Assembly (NCBI RefSeq): GCF_021602155.1
Contig: NZ_BQHY01000019.1
Location: 24,869 to 88,868, forward strand
DNA: 64,000 nt
Source of the DNA: Pseudomonas parakoreensis
Lineage (GTDB): Bacteria > Pseudomonadota > Gammaproteobacteria > Pseudomonadales > Pseudomonadaceae
Direction: 5' to 3'
Part shown: one piece after another, positions 38,586 to 48,184 of the stretch
Position numbering within the stretch: the stretch's first letter is position 1
How the letters are laid out: each line of letters begins with the position of its first letter
The notes under the pieces: model-generated
Database searches by the model: none
Told to the model about the DNA's origin: nothing
Seen by the model: only the letters and a program-made list of their open reading frames with translations
Made by a program: the position numbers and the translations under genes

Positions 38586-38873
38586 ATGCGTAAAGATAAG
38601 AAACAGGTGATTGGTGACGAGATCGGCGATGAGCAGATCAAGCTGTTCCTCGATTTTGAACCGGTCGACGCCACTTCGCCGTCGCTGCACAAACTGATCA
38701 AGGCTTATCGTGGTTTGCGCATCGACGATTTCGAGCGCTTTCTGACTTTCTTCGTGGCTGCCGGTTACGACGTGGATGGCAAGGATGAGCAGGGCCAGAC
38801 GTTTGTTGATCTGATCAAGGATCAGCGTAACGCGGCCGAGTACATTGAGCTGATCGACAAGGCGCGCGGTTAA
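38586..38873 (+). CDS. PA4642-like conserved small protein
   Basis: 95 residues, acidic, starting MRKDKKQVIGDEIGDEQIKL, with no signal peptide, membrane segment or cysteine. The second half (RIDDFERFLTFFVAAGYDVD) resembles a short helical domain conserved among pseudomonads. It occupies the position of P. aeruginosa PA4642 near mqo (from memory). Function unknown. Confidence 0.8.
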   Translation: MRKDKKQVIGDEIGDEQIKLFLDFEPVDATSPSLHKLIKAYRGLRIDDFERFLTFFVAAGYDVDGKDEQGQTFVDLIKDQRNAAEYIELIDKARG

Positions 38874-38890
38874 GATCAAAAGACAAGATC

Positions 38891-38968
38891 AAAAGATCGC
38901 AGCCTGCGGCAGCTCCTACACTGGATTTGTGTTTACCCTGTAGGAGCTGCCGCAGGCTGCGATCTTTT
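38891..38968. repeat. REP-type inverted repeat (GTAGGAGCTGCCGC family)
   Basis: Thirty-base arms at 38891-38920 and 38939-38968 with an 18-base loop. An extra AAGATCAAAAGA copy precedes the left arm (from 38873), so the left flank is partly duplicated. Confidence 0.9.
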
Positions 38969-38983
38969 GCTTTTCAGGGCCAT

Positions 38984-39021
38984 AAAAAACGCCCCGCACT
39001 CACTGAGTACGGGGCGTTTTT
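38984..39021. terminator. Bidirectional terminator downstream of mqo
   Basis: ACGCCCCG and CGGGGCGT arms with a 13-base loop, flanked by A and T runs, between the convergent PA4642-like gene and mqo. Confidence 0.9.
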
Positions 39022-39033
39022 CATACCGCAAGA

Positions 39034-40542
39034 TCAAGCGAAGCTTGGGGTCTCGCTGCTTTCTTCAACCAGTTCCAGGGCGATGTTGTTCTGCGTGTTG
39101 ATCTTGCGATACAGCGCAGCATCGGTTACCAGAACCTTTTCACGGGCCGGGAAGATCTCCGCCAGTTTGGCTGCCCACTCACCCTTGGCCTTGGCCGGGA
39201 AGCATTTCTCGATCAGTTCCAGCATGATCGAAACGGTCACCGAAGCGCCTGGAGAAGCGCCGAGCAGGGCGGCGAGGGAGCCGTCTTTCGCTGCGACCAG
39301 CTCGGTACCGAATTGCAGGATGCCGCCCTTTTTCGGGTCTTTCTTGATGATCTGCACCCGTTGGCCGGCCACTTCCAGGCGCCAGTCTTCGGCTTTCGCT
39401 TCCGGGTAGAAGCGGCGCAGGGAGTCCAGACGCTGCTCCATCGATTGCATCACTTCGCTGACCAGATATTTGGTCAGGTCCATGTTGTTCTTCGCCACCG
39501 CCAGCATCGGCCCGATGTTGCCGGCGCGAACCGACAGCGGCAGGTCCATGAAGGAGCCGTGCTTGAGGAACTTGGTGGTGAAGCCGGCGTAAGGCCCGAA
39601 CAGCAGGGATTTCTTGCCGTCGACCACGCGGGTGTCCAGGTGCGGCACGGACATGGGTGGCGAACCCACCGCGGCCTGGCTGTAAACCTTGGCCTGGTGG
39701 TGCTTGACCACTTCCGGGTTATCGCAACGCAGCCACTGGCCACTGATCGGGAAGCCGCCGAAACCTTTGCTTTCCTCGATGCCCGAAGCCTGCAGCAGCG
39801 GCAGGGCCGCGCCACCGGCGCCGAGGAAGACGAATTTGGCATCGACTTCACGGCTGTTGCCGCTGTTGACGTCCTTGATGCTGACGGTCCAGCCGGCGCC
39901 GTTACGTTTGAGGCCGGTCACGCGCTTGCAGTATTTGACCTGGGTGTCCGGTGCGCTGGTCAGGTGCTTGAGCAACTGATTGGTCAGGGCGCCGAAGTTG
40001 ACGTCGGTGCCGTTCATCACGCGGGTCGCAGCCAGGACTTCGTCCGGCGAACGGCCCGGCATCATCAGCGGCATCCACTCGGCCATCTTGGCCTTGTCTT
40101 CGGTGTATTCCATGTCGGCGAAGGCGTGGTGCTTGTGCAGCACGTTGAAGCGTTCCTTGAGGAACGACACGCCTTTGTCGCCCTGGACGAAGCTCAGGTG
40201 CGGCACCGGGCTGATGAAGGACTTGCACGAGCCGAAGGTGCCTTTTTTGGTCAGGTACGACCAGAACTGCTTGGACACTTCGAACTGGGTATTGATGTGC
40301 ACGGCTTTCTTGATGTCGACGCTGCCGTCGGCGGCCTGCGGCGTGTAGTTCAGCTCGCACAGGCCGGCGTGGCCGGTACCGGCGTTGTTCCACGGGTTGG
40401 AACTCTCCGCGGCCCCGGAATCCATCAACTCGACGACTTCCAGCTTGATCGTCGGGTCGAGTTCTTTGAGCAGTACTGCCAGGGTGGCACTCATGATGCC
40501 GGCCCCAACCAGAACTACGTCGACTGCTTCGTTATGCGCCAT
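39034..40542 (-). CDS. mqo: Malate:quinone oxidoreductase
   Basis: Membrane-associated FAD enzyme that oxidises malate to oxaloacetate and passes electrons to quinone. 502 residues; N-terminal FAD motif [20 protein letters not shown], then [20 protein letters not shown], the Mqo signature. It ends [19 protein letters not shown]. Monocistronic, with a terminator after it and a roughly 700-bp gene-free upstream region. Pseudomonads often have two mqo genes; which paralogue this is was not decided. Confidence 0.96.
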   Translation of the reverse strand: MAHNEAVDVVLVGAGIMSATLAVLLKELDPTIKLEVVELMDSGAAESSNPWNNAGTGHAGLCELNYTPQAADGSVDIKKAVHINTQFEVSKQFWSYLTKKGTFGSCKSFISPVPHLSFVQGDKGVSFLKERFNVLHKHHAFADMEYTEDKAKMAEWMPLMMPGRSPDEVLAATRVMNGTDVNFGALTNQLLKHLTSAPDTQVKYCKRVTGLKRNGAGWTVSIKDVNSGNSREVDAKFVFLGAGGAALPLLQASGIEESKGFGGFPISGQWLRCDNPEVVKHHQAKVYSQAAVGSPPMSVPHLDTRVVDGKKSLLFGPYAGFTTKFLKHGSFMDLPLSVRAGNIGPMLAVAKNNMDLTKYLVSEVMQSMEQRLDSLRRFYPEAKAEDWRLEVAGQRVQIIKKDPKKGGILQFGTELVAAKDGSLAALLGASPGASVTVSIMLELIEKCFPAKAKGEWAAKLAEIFPAREKVLVTDAALYRKINTQNNIALELVEESSETPSFA

Positions 40543-41249
40543 TTAACGCGTCTCCAAAATCTGCAGCACCAAATTGTCGGCATGGCTGCCAGGGAGTGGC
40601 GGGGCAGGTCAGTTGCGCCCCGGATAACCCATGGTCAGGTTCGTCATGTCCGAATCTTCGCAATTTTTCGCAACTTCGACGGATGCATGCGGCCTGGCTT
40701 CAAGAGTTGCATGAACTCATTTCAGCACGCGGCTGGCAATTCGACTTATGGTCGAGACATCCGTTTTGTGCAACCAAATCCGTAGCGGACAGGCTTCAGG
40801 CTCCGATGTTCGAGGTATCCCCGGTCCTGTGTCGTTGGGCTGTTACAGACGCTAATGGTGCATGTTCAGACGCAAAACTATTCATTTGCTCGCCACACTC
40901 TTGTGAAGTTGTGAAAACCCGTTTTTTTCACGCTCTTTTGAAGACGTGAACCTCAAAAAAGGGCTGTCCAGGCCTGGCACCGTGCCCGCAAAGGCAAAAC
41001 AACGCGGTGGCCGAGCGTATGACAGCTCTGCAGATTCGCGAAAAGCGGGGTTTTGCCGGAAGAACAGGCAAGCGCGCCAACTTCACTCGATCTGTGTGGG
41101 CGGCTCTCTGTGGGCGATTTTGATGGCGAATGCAGGGCATTGCCGGTGTTGCGGGGCCCGATCAGGAGACGTCCTTATAATCGGGGGGAGATTGTATCGA
41201 AGAAATGCGGGCAGTTGGTCGAGTTTAATGACTTTTATTAGGCATCCGG
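40543..41249. other. Gene-free region upstream of mqo
   Basis: About 700 bp with no frame that has coding character: the plus-strand frames at 40596-40949 and 40946-41299 are compositionally poor and have no convincing ribosome-binding site. It holds the mqo promoter region and a set of short repeats and alternative hairpins at 40901-40950 (TTGTGAA twice; GTGAAAA pairing with TTTTCAC; TTCACG pairing with CGTGAA). A non-coding RNA cannot be excluded. Confidence 0.5.
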
Positions 41250-41483
41250 TCAGATGCTCAACATCGCCTGGGCACGTGCGCGAGGTTGTTGCTCGATGAC
41301 CCGGGCGCTGGCGGGCAGCGGCTGGTGCAACCAGTTGAGGCGGATTTCTTCGATTTCCACCCAGCCGTCACCCATTGGCTTGAGGCTGCACTGTTTGAAG
41401 GCCTGGCAGTGACCGTTGCGATCCAGCAGGGCGAAGCTGCGGTGCAGCGGACGTGGCGCGAACAACGAGATCAGATAACGCAT
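41250..41483 (-). CDS. Conserved small protein of unknown function
   Basis: 77 residues starting MRYLISLFAPRPLHRSFALL and ending QPRARAQAMLSI. It has one half-hydrophobic N-terminus, two Cys and three Trp-free polar stretches; no signal peptide is convincing. The codon composition matches neighbouring genes, and a protein of this type at this place is common in pseudomonads (from memory). No function is proposed. Confidence 0.65.
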   Translation of the reverse strand: MRYLISLFAPRPLHRSFALLDRNGHCQAFKQCSLKPMGDGWVEIEEIRLNWLHQPLPASARVIEQQPRARAQAMLSI

Positions 41484-41686
41484 GGCAAGTACCTTGTTGG
41501 GGACTGGTTTGAAGCTTGCCAGGCGGCCGTGACGCCAAGGTGTATGGGCGGTGAATAATCTGTGACAGGAACCGCATTCTCTCGGCTGGGTCAGACATTT
41601 GAGTATTCACTGTCGAGTGCTGGTTACCCGCAGTGGCCCACCGCTATACTGCCGGCCTGTTTGTGCCTGATTCTGGAGAAAAGAGC

Positions 41687-42271
41687 ATGTTGCAACGCCT
41701 GTTGTTCGGTTTGATCACTGTGACCAGTTTGACCCTGGTTGGCTGCGCCCACAGCCCGCAACAACTGAGCCCGGAACCGAAGCTGACCACGCAGTTGGCC
41801 CCGGTCGGCCATGGCCAGCAAGTGGTGGTGCGCGTGGTTGACGGTCGTCCGTCGCCAACCCTCGGCACCCGTGGCGGCCTGTACCCGGAAACCAGCGCCA
41901 TCACTGTACAACGCGAGCAGATCCTGCCGAAGTTGCAGGCCCAGGCTGAAGCCGCCGTGCGGCTGCTCGGCTTCACCCCGACCAGCAACGCGATGAATGC
42001 GCCGCAACTGACCGTGACCCTGACCGAGCTCAAGTACCAGTCGCCGAAAGAAGGCATGTACGTGACCGAGGCCACCATCGGCGCGACCTTCCGTTCCGAC
42101 GTGCAGAGCGGCAACCGTCGTTACAGCGGCCGCTACGGCGCTTCGCTGGACCAGCGTTTCGGTATGGCGCCGAACCAGGAAACCAACACCAAGCTGGTCA
42201 GCGACGTGTTGAGCGACGCCTTGACTCGCCTGTTCAAGGACCCGACCGTGGGTCAGATCCTAGCCGAGTAA
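41687..42271 (+). CDS. YajG-family lipoprotein
   Basis: 194 residues with lipobox LVGC (Cys20), so probably a lipid-anchored envelope protein. The rest matches the YajG family: LAPVGHGQQVVVRVVDGRPS near the start of the mature part and TKLVSDVLSDALTRLF near the end. In E. coli, yajG lies beside ampG; here it stands alone before a terminator. Function unknown. Confidence 0.85.
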   Translation: MLQRLLFGLITVTSLTLVGCAHSPQQLSPEPKLTTQLAPVGHGQQVVVRVVDGRPSPTLGTRGGLYPETSAITVQREQILPKLQAQAEAAVRLLGFTPTSNAMNAPQLTVTLTELKYQSPKEGMYVTEATIGATFRSDVQSGNRRYSGRYGASLDQRFGMAPNQETNTKLVSDVLSDALTRLFKDPTVGQILAE

Positions 42272-42288
42272 ACTGTTCGGCTGATGTG

Positions 42289-42323
42289 AAAAAGCCCGGG
42301 CCAGTGATGGCGCCGGGCTTTTT
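42289..42323 (+). terminator. Intrinsic terminator after the YajG-type gene
   Basis: GCCCGG and CCGGGC arms flanked by five A and five T, 18 bp after the stop codon. Confidence 0.88.
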
Positions 42324-42350
42324 CATGCCTGCAGAACGACGCTAATCCCC

Positions 42351-42434
42351 TGTAGGAGCTGCCGCAGGCTGCGATCTTTTGACTTTGATTTTTAAAACAA
42401 CATCAAAAGATCGCAGCCTGCGGCAGCTCCTGCA
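42351..42434. repeat. REP-type inverted repeat (GTAGGAGCTGCCGC family)
   Basis: Thirty-base arms with a 24-base A/T-rich loop; the outer right arm has one change (CTGCA instead of CTACA). It lies 15 bp from the stop of the next minus-strand gene. Confidence 0.88.
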
Positions 42435-42448
42435 GAGGACGATGTGGG

Positions 42449-42667
42449 TCAGGCGGCCTGGGAGTAGAAGTCGAGCACGCTCACGCCCGTCAGCAGATCA
42501 GTCTCCGGCAAATCCGCATGTTGATGCCCGCCGAGGGCGCAATACACCAGCCAGTGGCGATCCTGAACATTGAAGGCGAGACTGCCGACGAGGCTTTGTT
42601 GTTCGTCGGACGGGGTGATGAGGTACAGGCGATCCTGGTTTTCGGCGTGAAGCATGTCGCGTTCCAT
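42449..42667 (-). CDS. Conserved small protein of unknown function
   Basis: 72 residues from the ATG at 42667 (MERDMLHAENQDRLYLITP); a longer start at 42730 is less likely. Soluble, acidic, with SLAFNVQDRHWLVYCALGG in the middle and no known motif. Divergent from the next gene across 182 bp. Codon use is like that of its neighbours. Function unknown. Confidence 0.6.
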   Translation of the reverse strand: MERDMLHAENQDRLYLITPSDEQQSLVGSLAFNVQDRHWLVYCALGGHQHADLPETDLLTGVSVLDFYSQAA

Positions 42668-42849
42668 GTGTGTTTCGAGGCGCGCATGGTGGCCGATGTA
42701 AATGACGATGCCGTGACACAGGACAGCCATCGGTCGATTGTCAGGTTATTTGTCGCAAAGGGTAGGGCGGTGGCGGAGTGTTTCGGTAGAATCCGCGCCG
42801 CGGTCGTCGATCGGGCGCCTGCCACACTGATTCAGATCCGAGGTCTGTG

Positions 42850-43128
42850 ATGTCGCTGCACTTGATGACGCTGTTTACCGCCCATCCCGCCAAATTGATC
42901 AACCTGCTGGCGCTGGCGCTGGCTTTCCCGGGCAGTTGGCTGCTGCATGCGACCCGCCGTCGTGAACAACGCGCCATGGCCAGCATCGCCGCTCAGCGCC
43001 AGGCCCAACCGAACGCCGAACCGATTCTGGATTGGGCGACCTTGCGCATGAACCGCTTTTTCTACCGCTTCGGTTTTGCCTGCCTCGGCCTGGCCCTGAT
43101 CGTCTCCTGGATCAGCACGCGCTTCTGA
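42850..43128 (+). CDS. Small two-helix membrane protein
   Basis: 92 residues with two hydrophobic segments (LINLLALALAFPGSWLL near 18-34 and FGFACLGLALIVSWIS near 74-89) and a basic loop (HATRRREQRA) between them. This predicts both ends on the same side of the inner membrane. No family recognised. Confidence 0.7.
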   Translation: MSLHLMTLFTAHPAKLINLLALALAFPGSWLLHATRRREQRAMASIAAQRQAQPNAEPILDWATLRMNRFFYRFGFACLGLALIVSWISTRF

Positions 43129-43144
43129 AGTGAATGCAAAACCT

Positions 43145-43252
43145 TGTGGCGAGGGGATTTATCCCCGATGGCCTGCGCAGCAGGCCCATAATTATTCAGG
43201 CAGAATCCTGGGGTCGCTTCGCGACCCATCGGGGATAAATCCCCTCGCCACA
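43145..43252. repeat. Long inverted repeat (GTGGCGAGGGGATTTATCCCC family)
   Basis: Arms of about 27 bases, TGTGGCGAGGGGATTTATCC continuing CCGATGG, are repeated inverted. The interior has further hairpins (CTGCGCAGCAG, GGTCGCTTCGCGACC). It lies between the convergent membrane-protein and acyltransferase genes. Confidence 0.88.
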
Positions 43253-43272
43253 GAGTGATTTGCCAACAGTTT

Positions 43273-44439
43273 TTACAACGGCAATCCAGCCTTCACCCGG
43301 TACTGATTACGCACCGGCGTCGCATATTGCAGCACCAGATACGGACGGTGCTCCTCAGGGCAGGCATCCAGACGGCTCTGCCATTCTTCCTGCGCCTTGG
43401 CCAGTTCATCGGCGGGGAACAGCTCGGCAGCCTTCGGCACGTTCAGTTGCGGATCGGCGTCGGCCCACTGCGCATATGCCAGGTAATGCACCGGGAACAG
43501 GCGATAACCACCGAGAATCTGCTTGTCCATCTCGACCGCCAATTGCTTGGTGTCTTCGAACAGCTCGGTGATCGGCGCCGCGAAGTTCACGTGCACCCGG
43601 CCCTTGTAGCCCGTAATGCCCTTGGCAATGCTCACGTCATCCTCGCCCGGTGCCTTGGCGTAGGTGCCGGTGGTGGCGCGGATGTACAGCTCGCGGGCCT
43701 TGGCCTGGTCGCACGGGTCGTATTCGTAACTGATCGACACCGGGGTCAGGTTCAGCGACTGGATCACTTCGCCGAACGGCTCGTCCTTGCGGCTCATGTG
43801 GAACATCTTGAGGATCGCCGACTCGGTACGGTCGTCGCCATCCTTGGCCCGGCCTTCGGCCTGCGCGATCCAGATCGAGGCGCAATCGTTGCGGATCGAG
43901 TGGTTGATGTACGCCGACAGCAATTGATACGCCGCCATCTTCTCGCGGCGCCCGGTGATCGAACGGTGCACGATGAAGCTCTTGTTCAGGCGCATCAGAT
44001 CGCTGACAAAGGGCTTTTGCAGCAGGTTGTCGCCGATTGCGATGCGCGGCGTCGGCAGGCCGGCGTGGTACACCGCATAGTTGACGAAGGCCGGGTCCAT
44101 CACGATGTCGCGGTGGTTGGCGATAAACAGATAAGCGCTGCCGGACTTGAATTGCTCGACACCCGTGTAGGTCACGCCGTCGGTGGCGCGCTCGATGGTG
44201 TGGTCGACGTAGGACTCGATCTTGTCCTGCAACGTCGCCACCGAGGTCACGCTGGCGAACTCACGACGCAGCCGATGGGCTATAAGTGGTTTGAGCATCC
44301 AGCCGAAGGCACCGGCAAAACGCGGGAAGCGGAAGTGGGTGAGGATATCTAGAAACGCCTTGTCGCCGAGCAGTCTTGCCAGTACCACAGGTACTTCGCT
44401 GTCGTCGTAAGGTCGGATGGCATCGAATTCGCCCATCAT
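43273..44439 (-). CDS. PlsC-type glycerol/lysophospholipid acyltransferase
   Basis: 388 residues from the ATG at 44439 (the next ATG at 44436 is equally possible). The acyltransferase motif HxxxxD is in IANHRDIVMDPAF and the second block in SFIVHRSITGRREK. Unlike short PlsC proteins it has long N- and C-terminal extensions without clear membrane helices. Annotated family members are 1-acylglycerol-3-phosphate acyltransferase-like; the acceptor cannot be read from sequence. Divergent from the CPXCG-protein gene. Confidence 0.85.
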   Translation of the reverse strand: MMGEFDAIRPYDDSEVPVVLARLLGDKAFLDILTHFRFPRFAGAFGWMLKPLIAHRLRREFASVTSVATLQDKIESYVDHTIERATDGVTYTGVEQFKSGSAYLFIANHRDIVMDPAFVNYAVYHAGLPTPRIAIGDNLLQKPFVSDLMRLNKSFIVHRSITGRREKMAAYQLLSAYINHSIRNDCASIWIAQAEGRAKDGDDRTESAILKMFHMSRKDEPFGEVIQSLNLTPVSISYEYDPCDQAKARELYIRATTGTYAKAPGEDDVSIAKGITGYKGRVHVNFAAPITELFEDTKQLAVEMDKQILGGYRLFPVHYLAYAQWADADPQLNVPKAAELFPADELAKAQEEWQSRLDACPEEHRPYLVLQYATPVRNQYRVKAGLPL

Positions 44440-44578
44440 GCTCTCTTGTTGGAAACGGCTAGGGTAAGTAAAGGTTTTGATCGAAAACCAACGGGGCACG
44501 GTCTGAAAAAGTAGCCAGACAAAAATAGCCCTGCAAATAGACCGGCGATTATACGCACAAGTCACCTGGGAGACCGCG

Positions 44579-44761
44579 ATGCTGGAAAGCGCACTGTATG
44601 AATGTCCGTATTGTGGTGAAGAGGTCGAAACGACGGTGGACCTGTCCGCAGGCGATCAGACCTACATCGAGGACTGTCAGGTGTGTTGTCGACCGATCAC
44701 GTTTGTCTTGCAGGTTCACGGCGAGGACTGGTTTCTGGAAGTGTTCAGTGAAAACGAATGA
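44579..44761 (+). CDS. CPXCG-motif cysteine-rich protein
   Basis: 60 residues with two cysteine pairs, CPYC and CQVCC, forming a small zinc-ribbon-like fold (LYECPYCGEEVETTVDL). Soluble. Nine bp separate it from the DUF2007 gene, so the two are likely cotranscribed. Function unknown in the family. Confidence 0.85.
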   Translation: MLESALYECPYCGEEVETTVDLSAGDQTYIEDCQVCCRPITFVLQVHGEDWFLEVFSENE

Positions 44762-44770
44762 GGGGCGCCC

Positions 44771-45031
44771 ATGCAGCGAATCTACGAGCCGGAAAACCTG
44801 ATGGAAGGCGAGATGCTCAAGGGCATGCTCGCCAGCGAAGGCATCGAGGCGCACCTGGTGGGCCGGGATCTGCTCGGCGGCACGGGGGAGTTGCCGATTT
44901 TTGGCCTGCTGGGGTTGTCGGTCGATAACGATCATGCCGAATACGCCCGCGAGCTGATCACCGCGTACAATGCCGCGCTGCCGCTGCCCGGCGATGAACC
45001 GGAGAGCTTCCCCGGGACGCTGGTCTGTTAG
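44771..45031 (+). CDS. DUF2007-family putative signal-transducing protein
   Basis: 86 residues, MQRIYEPENLMEGEMLKGML then EGIEAHLVGRDLLGG, the DUF2007 pattern of a small ferredoxin-like or PII-like alpha-beta domain. Cotranscribed with the CPXCG protein and followed 36 bp later by the YedK-type gene. Confidence 0.82.
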   Translation: MQRIYEPENLMEGEMLKGMLASEGIEAHLVGRDLLGGTGELPIFGLLGLSVDNDHAEYARELITAYNAALPLPGDEPESFPGTLVC

Positions 45032-45067
45032 GCTGACGTTCGTTTTATTGCTGAGTCGTGTTGCCCC

Positions 45068-45691
45068 ATGTGTGGACGTTATGCCCTGTTTCGCTGGAAC
45101 CGCGACTTCGCGGCCCTGCCCGGATTTCCCGCCGATCAGCAGGCGCAGTGGAATATTTCTCCCAGTGATTCGGTGTTGATGCTGCGTGCCGAGGCCGACG
45201 GCCAACGCACGCTGGCCCGCGCCCGTTGGGGGCTGACGCCGCCGTGGCTGACCGATCTGTCGAAAACCCCGGCGCATGCCCGGGCGGAAACCGTCGCCGA
45301 ACAGCCGATGTTCCGTGAAGCGCTGCGCCTGCGCCGTTGTCTGCTGCCGGCCAACGGTTTCTACGAATGGCGCGGCAATCTGCGCAAGCGCCCGTACTGG
45401 CTGACGCCCGGAGAGGGTTCGTCGTTGTTTTTCGCGGCGATCTGGGAGGCGTACCCGGTGCAGGAACAGGTGTGGCTGAGCACCGCGGTCATCACCCAGC
45501 CGGCGGCCAGTCAGCGCCGACCGTTGATTCTCGATGAGGCGGGGCAGGCGGCCTGGCTCGATCCTGCGACGCCGTTGCATGTGCTGCAGGGCTTGCTCGC
45601 CAGTGAGCCGGCGGCATTGCGCGAGCGGGTGCTGGCGAATCTGGTGAATGATCCGAAGCTCAATGGGCCGGAGTGTCTGACCCCGGGTTGA
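45068..45691 (+). CDS. YedK/HMCES (SRAP) family protein with altered active site
   Basis: 207 residues. SRAP proteins crosslink to abasic sites in single-stranded DNA through Cys2 and protect them. Cys2 is present (MCGRYALF), and Glu100 in NGFYEWR matches the catalytic Glu. Aligned by eye to E. coli YedK, the active-site Asn75 is replaced by His70 (PAHARAET) and the His160 region (IHDRRPLVL in E. coli) reads ASQRRPLIL, with Ser148 where His is expected. Either a diverged catalytic set or a binding-only paralogue. Confidence 0.82.
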   Translation: MCGRYALFRWNRDFAALPGFPADQQAQWNISPSDSVLMLRAEADGQRTLARARWGLTPPWLTDLSKTPAHARAETVAEQPMFREALRLRRCLLPANGFYEWRGNLRKRPYWLTPGEGSSLFFAAIWEAYPVQEQVWLSTAVITQPAASQRRPLILDEAGQAAWLDPATPLHVLQGLLASEPAALRERVLANLVNDPKLNGPECLTPG

Positions 45692-45702
45692 GGTGAAAAG
45701 CG

Positions 45703-45769
45703 AAAAGATCGCAGCCTGCGGCAGCTCCTACAGGATTGGTGTAGGAGCTGCCGCAGGCTACGATCTTTT
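45703..45769. repeat. REP-type inverted repeat (GTAGGAGCTGCCGC family)
   Basis: Thirty-base arms with a very short loop of about 7 bases, so it could form a strong hairpin between the convergent YedK-type and chemoreceptor genes. One change in the right arm (GGCTACGATC). Confidence 0.9.
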
Positions 45770-45779
45770 GATCTTGCTG

Positions 45780-47921
45780 TTAAACCTTGAACTGATTGAT
45801 CAACCGCCGCTGCTGCTCCGCCAGTTTGGTCAGGCCGGCACTCGCCGAACTCGACTCATCCGCACCGCCCGCCACTTCATTGGCCACCTGACCGATATTG
45901 ATCACGTTGCGGTTGATGTCATCCGCCACGGCGCTTTGCTCTTCAGCGGCACTGGCGATCTGCGTGTTCATGTCATTGATCACCGACACCGCCTGAGTAA
46001 TCGTCTCCAGCGCTTCAGCCGCTTTCGCCGCGTGCTGCACGCTTTCGTCGGTACGGTTCTGGCTGTCCTCCATGACCCGCACCACGTCGCGGGTGCCCTG
46101 TTGCAGTTGCTGGATCATGCTTTGGATTTCTTCGGTGGCCTTCTGGGTCTTCTGCGCCAGATTGCGCACCTCGTCCGCCACCACGGCAAAGCCGCGCCCT
46201 TGTTCGCCGGCACGCGCCGCTTCGATCGCGGCGTTCAGCGCCAGCAGGTTGGTCTGCTCGGCGATCCCGCGAATGGCAGTCAGGATCGCGTTGATGTTTT
46301 CACTGTCCTTGGCCAGGGTCTGCACCACGCCCACGGCTTTGCCGATTTCCAGCGCCAGCGCACCAATCGAATTCGAGGTATCACGGACGATCTGCATGCC
46401 TTGGCCTGCGGCCTGATCCGCATGGCTGGCGGCTTGCGCCGCCTGGGTGGCGTTGCGCGCCACGTCTTGCGCAGTGGCGGTCATTTCCTGCACGGCCGTG
46501 GCGACCTGATCGATCTCGGCCATTTGTTTCTGAATGCCGATGTTGGTGCGAATGGCGATGTCGGCCGTGTGTTCGGAGGAATCGCTGACGCTCTGCACCG
46601 ACGTCACCACCTGCGTGATCATCGCCTGCAACTTGGCGAGGAAGGTGTTGAAGCCTTTGGCAATCGAACCGAGTTCATCGCTGCGATCACTGCTCAGGCG
46701 GCGGGTCAGGTCGCCTTCACCTTTGGCAATGTCATCGAGCATGGCGACCATCTGCTTCAGGGGGCGGGCGATGCCGTGGCCCACCAGCCAGATCACCAGC
46801 AGGCCGATGCCGGCGATGATCAGACCGACCATGGCCATGCCAAAGGTGTCAGATTTGCGCTGGGCATCGAGGTCGGCCTGAAGTTTCTGCAGGTCGGCCA
46901 TTACCGCGTTCAACGGCAGTTGCAGCATCAGGGTCCAGTGCGCGTCGGTCTGGCCGATGCCGAATGGCAGGTACAACTCGATGCGGCCCTTGTCCTTGTT
47001 GACGGAGTAGGTGACTTCGCCGCGTTTGAGATTGGCCATGTTGGCAATCTGTTCGGCGTCGAGAATGTCGCTGATCTTTTCACCGAATTTGCTCGGGTCC
47101 TGGGTGTAGGCCACGATCCGGCCGTTGCCGCCGATCAGGGCCATTTGCCCGGCGCCGCTGTACAGCTTCTGGTTGGCGGCGAGAAGCATGTCCTGAATGA
47201 AGTTCACCGACAGGTCGGCGCCGACGATGCCCTGGAACGCGCCGTTGAGCATGATCGGTTCAATGAACGAGGCGAGCATGACGACTTTGTCGCCGACTTT
47301 GTACGGCGCCGGATCGATCACGCAGGGCTTTTTCGTCTCCTTGGAGCAGAGGTAGTACTCACTGGCGCGTACCCCGGTGGACAGGGTTTTCTGATCGTCG
47401 ACATCGGCCAGTTTGTCCACGCCCAGACTGCCATCGGTATTGCGGAACCACCACGGCAGGAAGCGTCCGTTGGCAGGGTCGATACCGACCACGGCGCTGC
47501 CGATGTAGGCCGCGTCATTGTGGTCCAGAGCGTTTTTCTCCCAGCCGATATAAGTGCCGAGAATCTTCGGGTTCTGCTCGACGTTCTCCTTGATCAGACT
47601 GATCAACTGCTCGCGGCTGATGCTCAGTCGCGGCTGGCCGTCGGCGCCCGGTGTGCCGAGCAGCGCGTTGACCCGAACCAGTCCGCCGGCAATCAGCAGC
47701 GGCGCTTCGAGTTCGCGCTGGATCTGGCTGACCTGGGTCTGCGCCAGCGAGGTCAGGCGCTGTTCGATGACCTGCTCGAACTGCGCCTGCGTGCGCTGTT
47801 GCACCATCTCCTGGGTGCGGGCGCCGGAGAACAGCGCGTACAGCACCAGCGCGGCGACCACGCTGAGAACGATGGCGCCGGCCAGGGCGGCGACGGAAAA
47901 CTGGATCGACTTGAACTTCAT
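45780..47921 (-). CDS. Methyl-accepting chemotaxis protein with dCache sensor
   Basis: 713 residues from the ATG at 47921. First membrane helix is at about 9-30 ([20 protein letters not shown]). The periplasmic part has double-Cache hallmarks ([52 protein letters not shown]). A second membrane helix ([20 protein letters not shown]), HAMP and the signalling hairpin with [20 protein letters not shown] follow. It matches the position of P. aeruginosa PA4633 (from memory). dCache receptors often bind amino acids or organic acids; ligand unknown. Confidence 0.92.
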   Translation of the reverse strand: MKFKSIQFSVAALAGAIVLSVVAALVLYALFSGARTQEMVQQRTQAQFEQVIEQRLTSLAQTQVSQIQRELEAPLLIAGGLVRVNALLGTPGADGQPRLSISREQLISLIKENVEQNPKILGTYIGWEKNALDHNDAAYIGSAVVGIDPANGRFLPWWFRNTDGSLGVDKLADVDDQKTLSTGVRASEYYLCSKETKKPCVIDPAPYKVGDKVVMLASFIEPIMLNGAFQGIVGADLSVNFIQDMLLAANQKLYSGAGQMALIGGNGRIVAYTQDPSKFGEKISDILDAEQIANMANLKRGEVTYSVNKDKGRIELYLPFGIGQTDAHWTLMLQLPLNAVMADLQKLQADLDAQRKSDTFGMAMVGLIIAGIGLLVIWLVGHGIARPLKQMVAMLDDIAKGEGDLTRRLSSDRSDELGSIAKGFNTFLAKLQAMITQVVTSVQSVSDSSEHTADIAIRTNIGIQKQMAEIDQVATAVQEMTATAQDVARNATQAAQAASHADQAAGQGMQIVRDTSNSIGALALEIGKAVGVVQTLAKDSENINAILTAIRGIAEQTNLLALNAAIEAARAGEQGRGFAVVADEVRNLAQKTQKATEEIQSMIQQLQQGTRDVVRVMEDSQNRTDESVQHAAKAAEALETITQAVSVINDMNTQIASAAEEQSAVADDINRNVINIGQVANEVAGGADESSSASAGLTKLAEQQRRLINQFKV

Positions 47922-48184
47922 GGGAGCTCCGCACGCAAGAGGACGTCTGCGCTTTTGTATCGGCAGCAGGCATTGCGCCATGAGTCGCGAGCGGAACATT
48001 CGGTGGGTGATGTCGCAAATGGATCGGTGCGCGACGCAGCGGCAGCAGGCAGGCCGGTTGCTGTGAATTTTTTACGACAGCAGTCGTGGGAAACTTCCGA
48101 AAGACGCTGCAACGCGTCTGTTGTATCTGGCGCCGATACAATTACCCGCCTAGGATACGCGGCAGGTTTTCAGGGAGCTTTTGA

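Noticed and set aside
40596-41299. Two plus-strand open frames of 117 residues each in the mqo upstream region
   Set aside because: Composition is rich in Arg, Cys and Ser with no consistent codon bias, no ribosome-binding site and no recognisable family.
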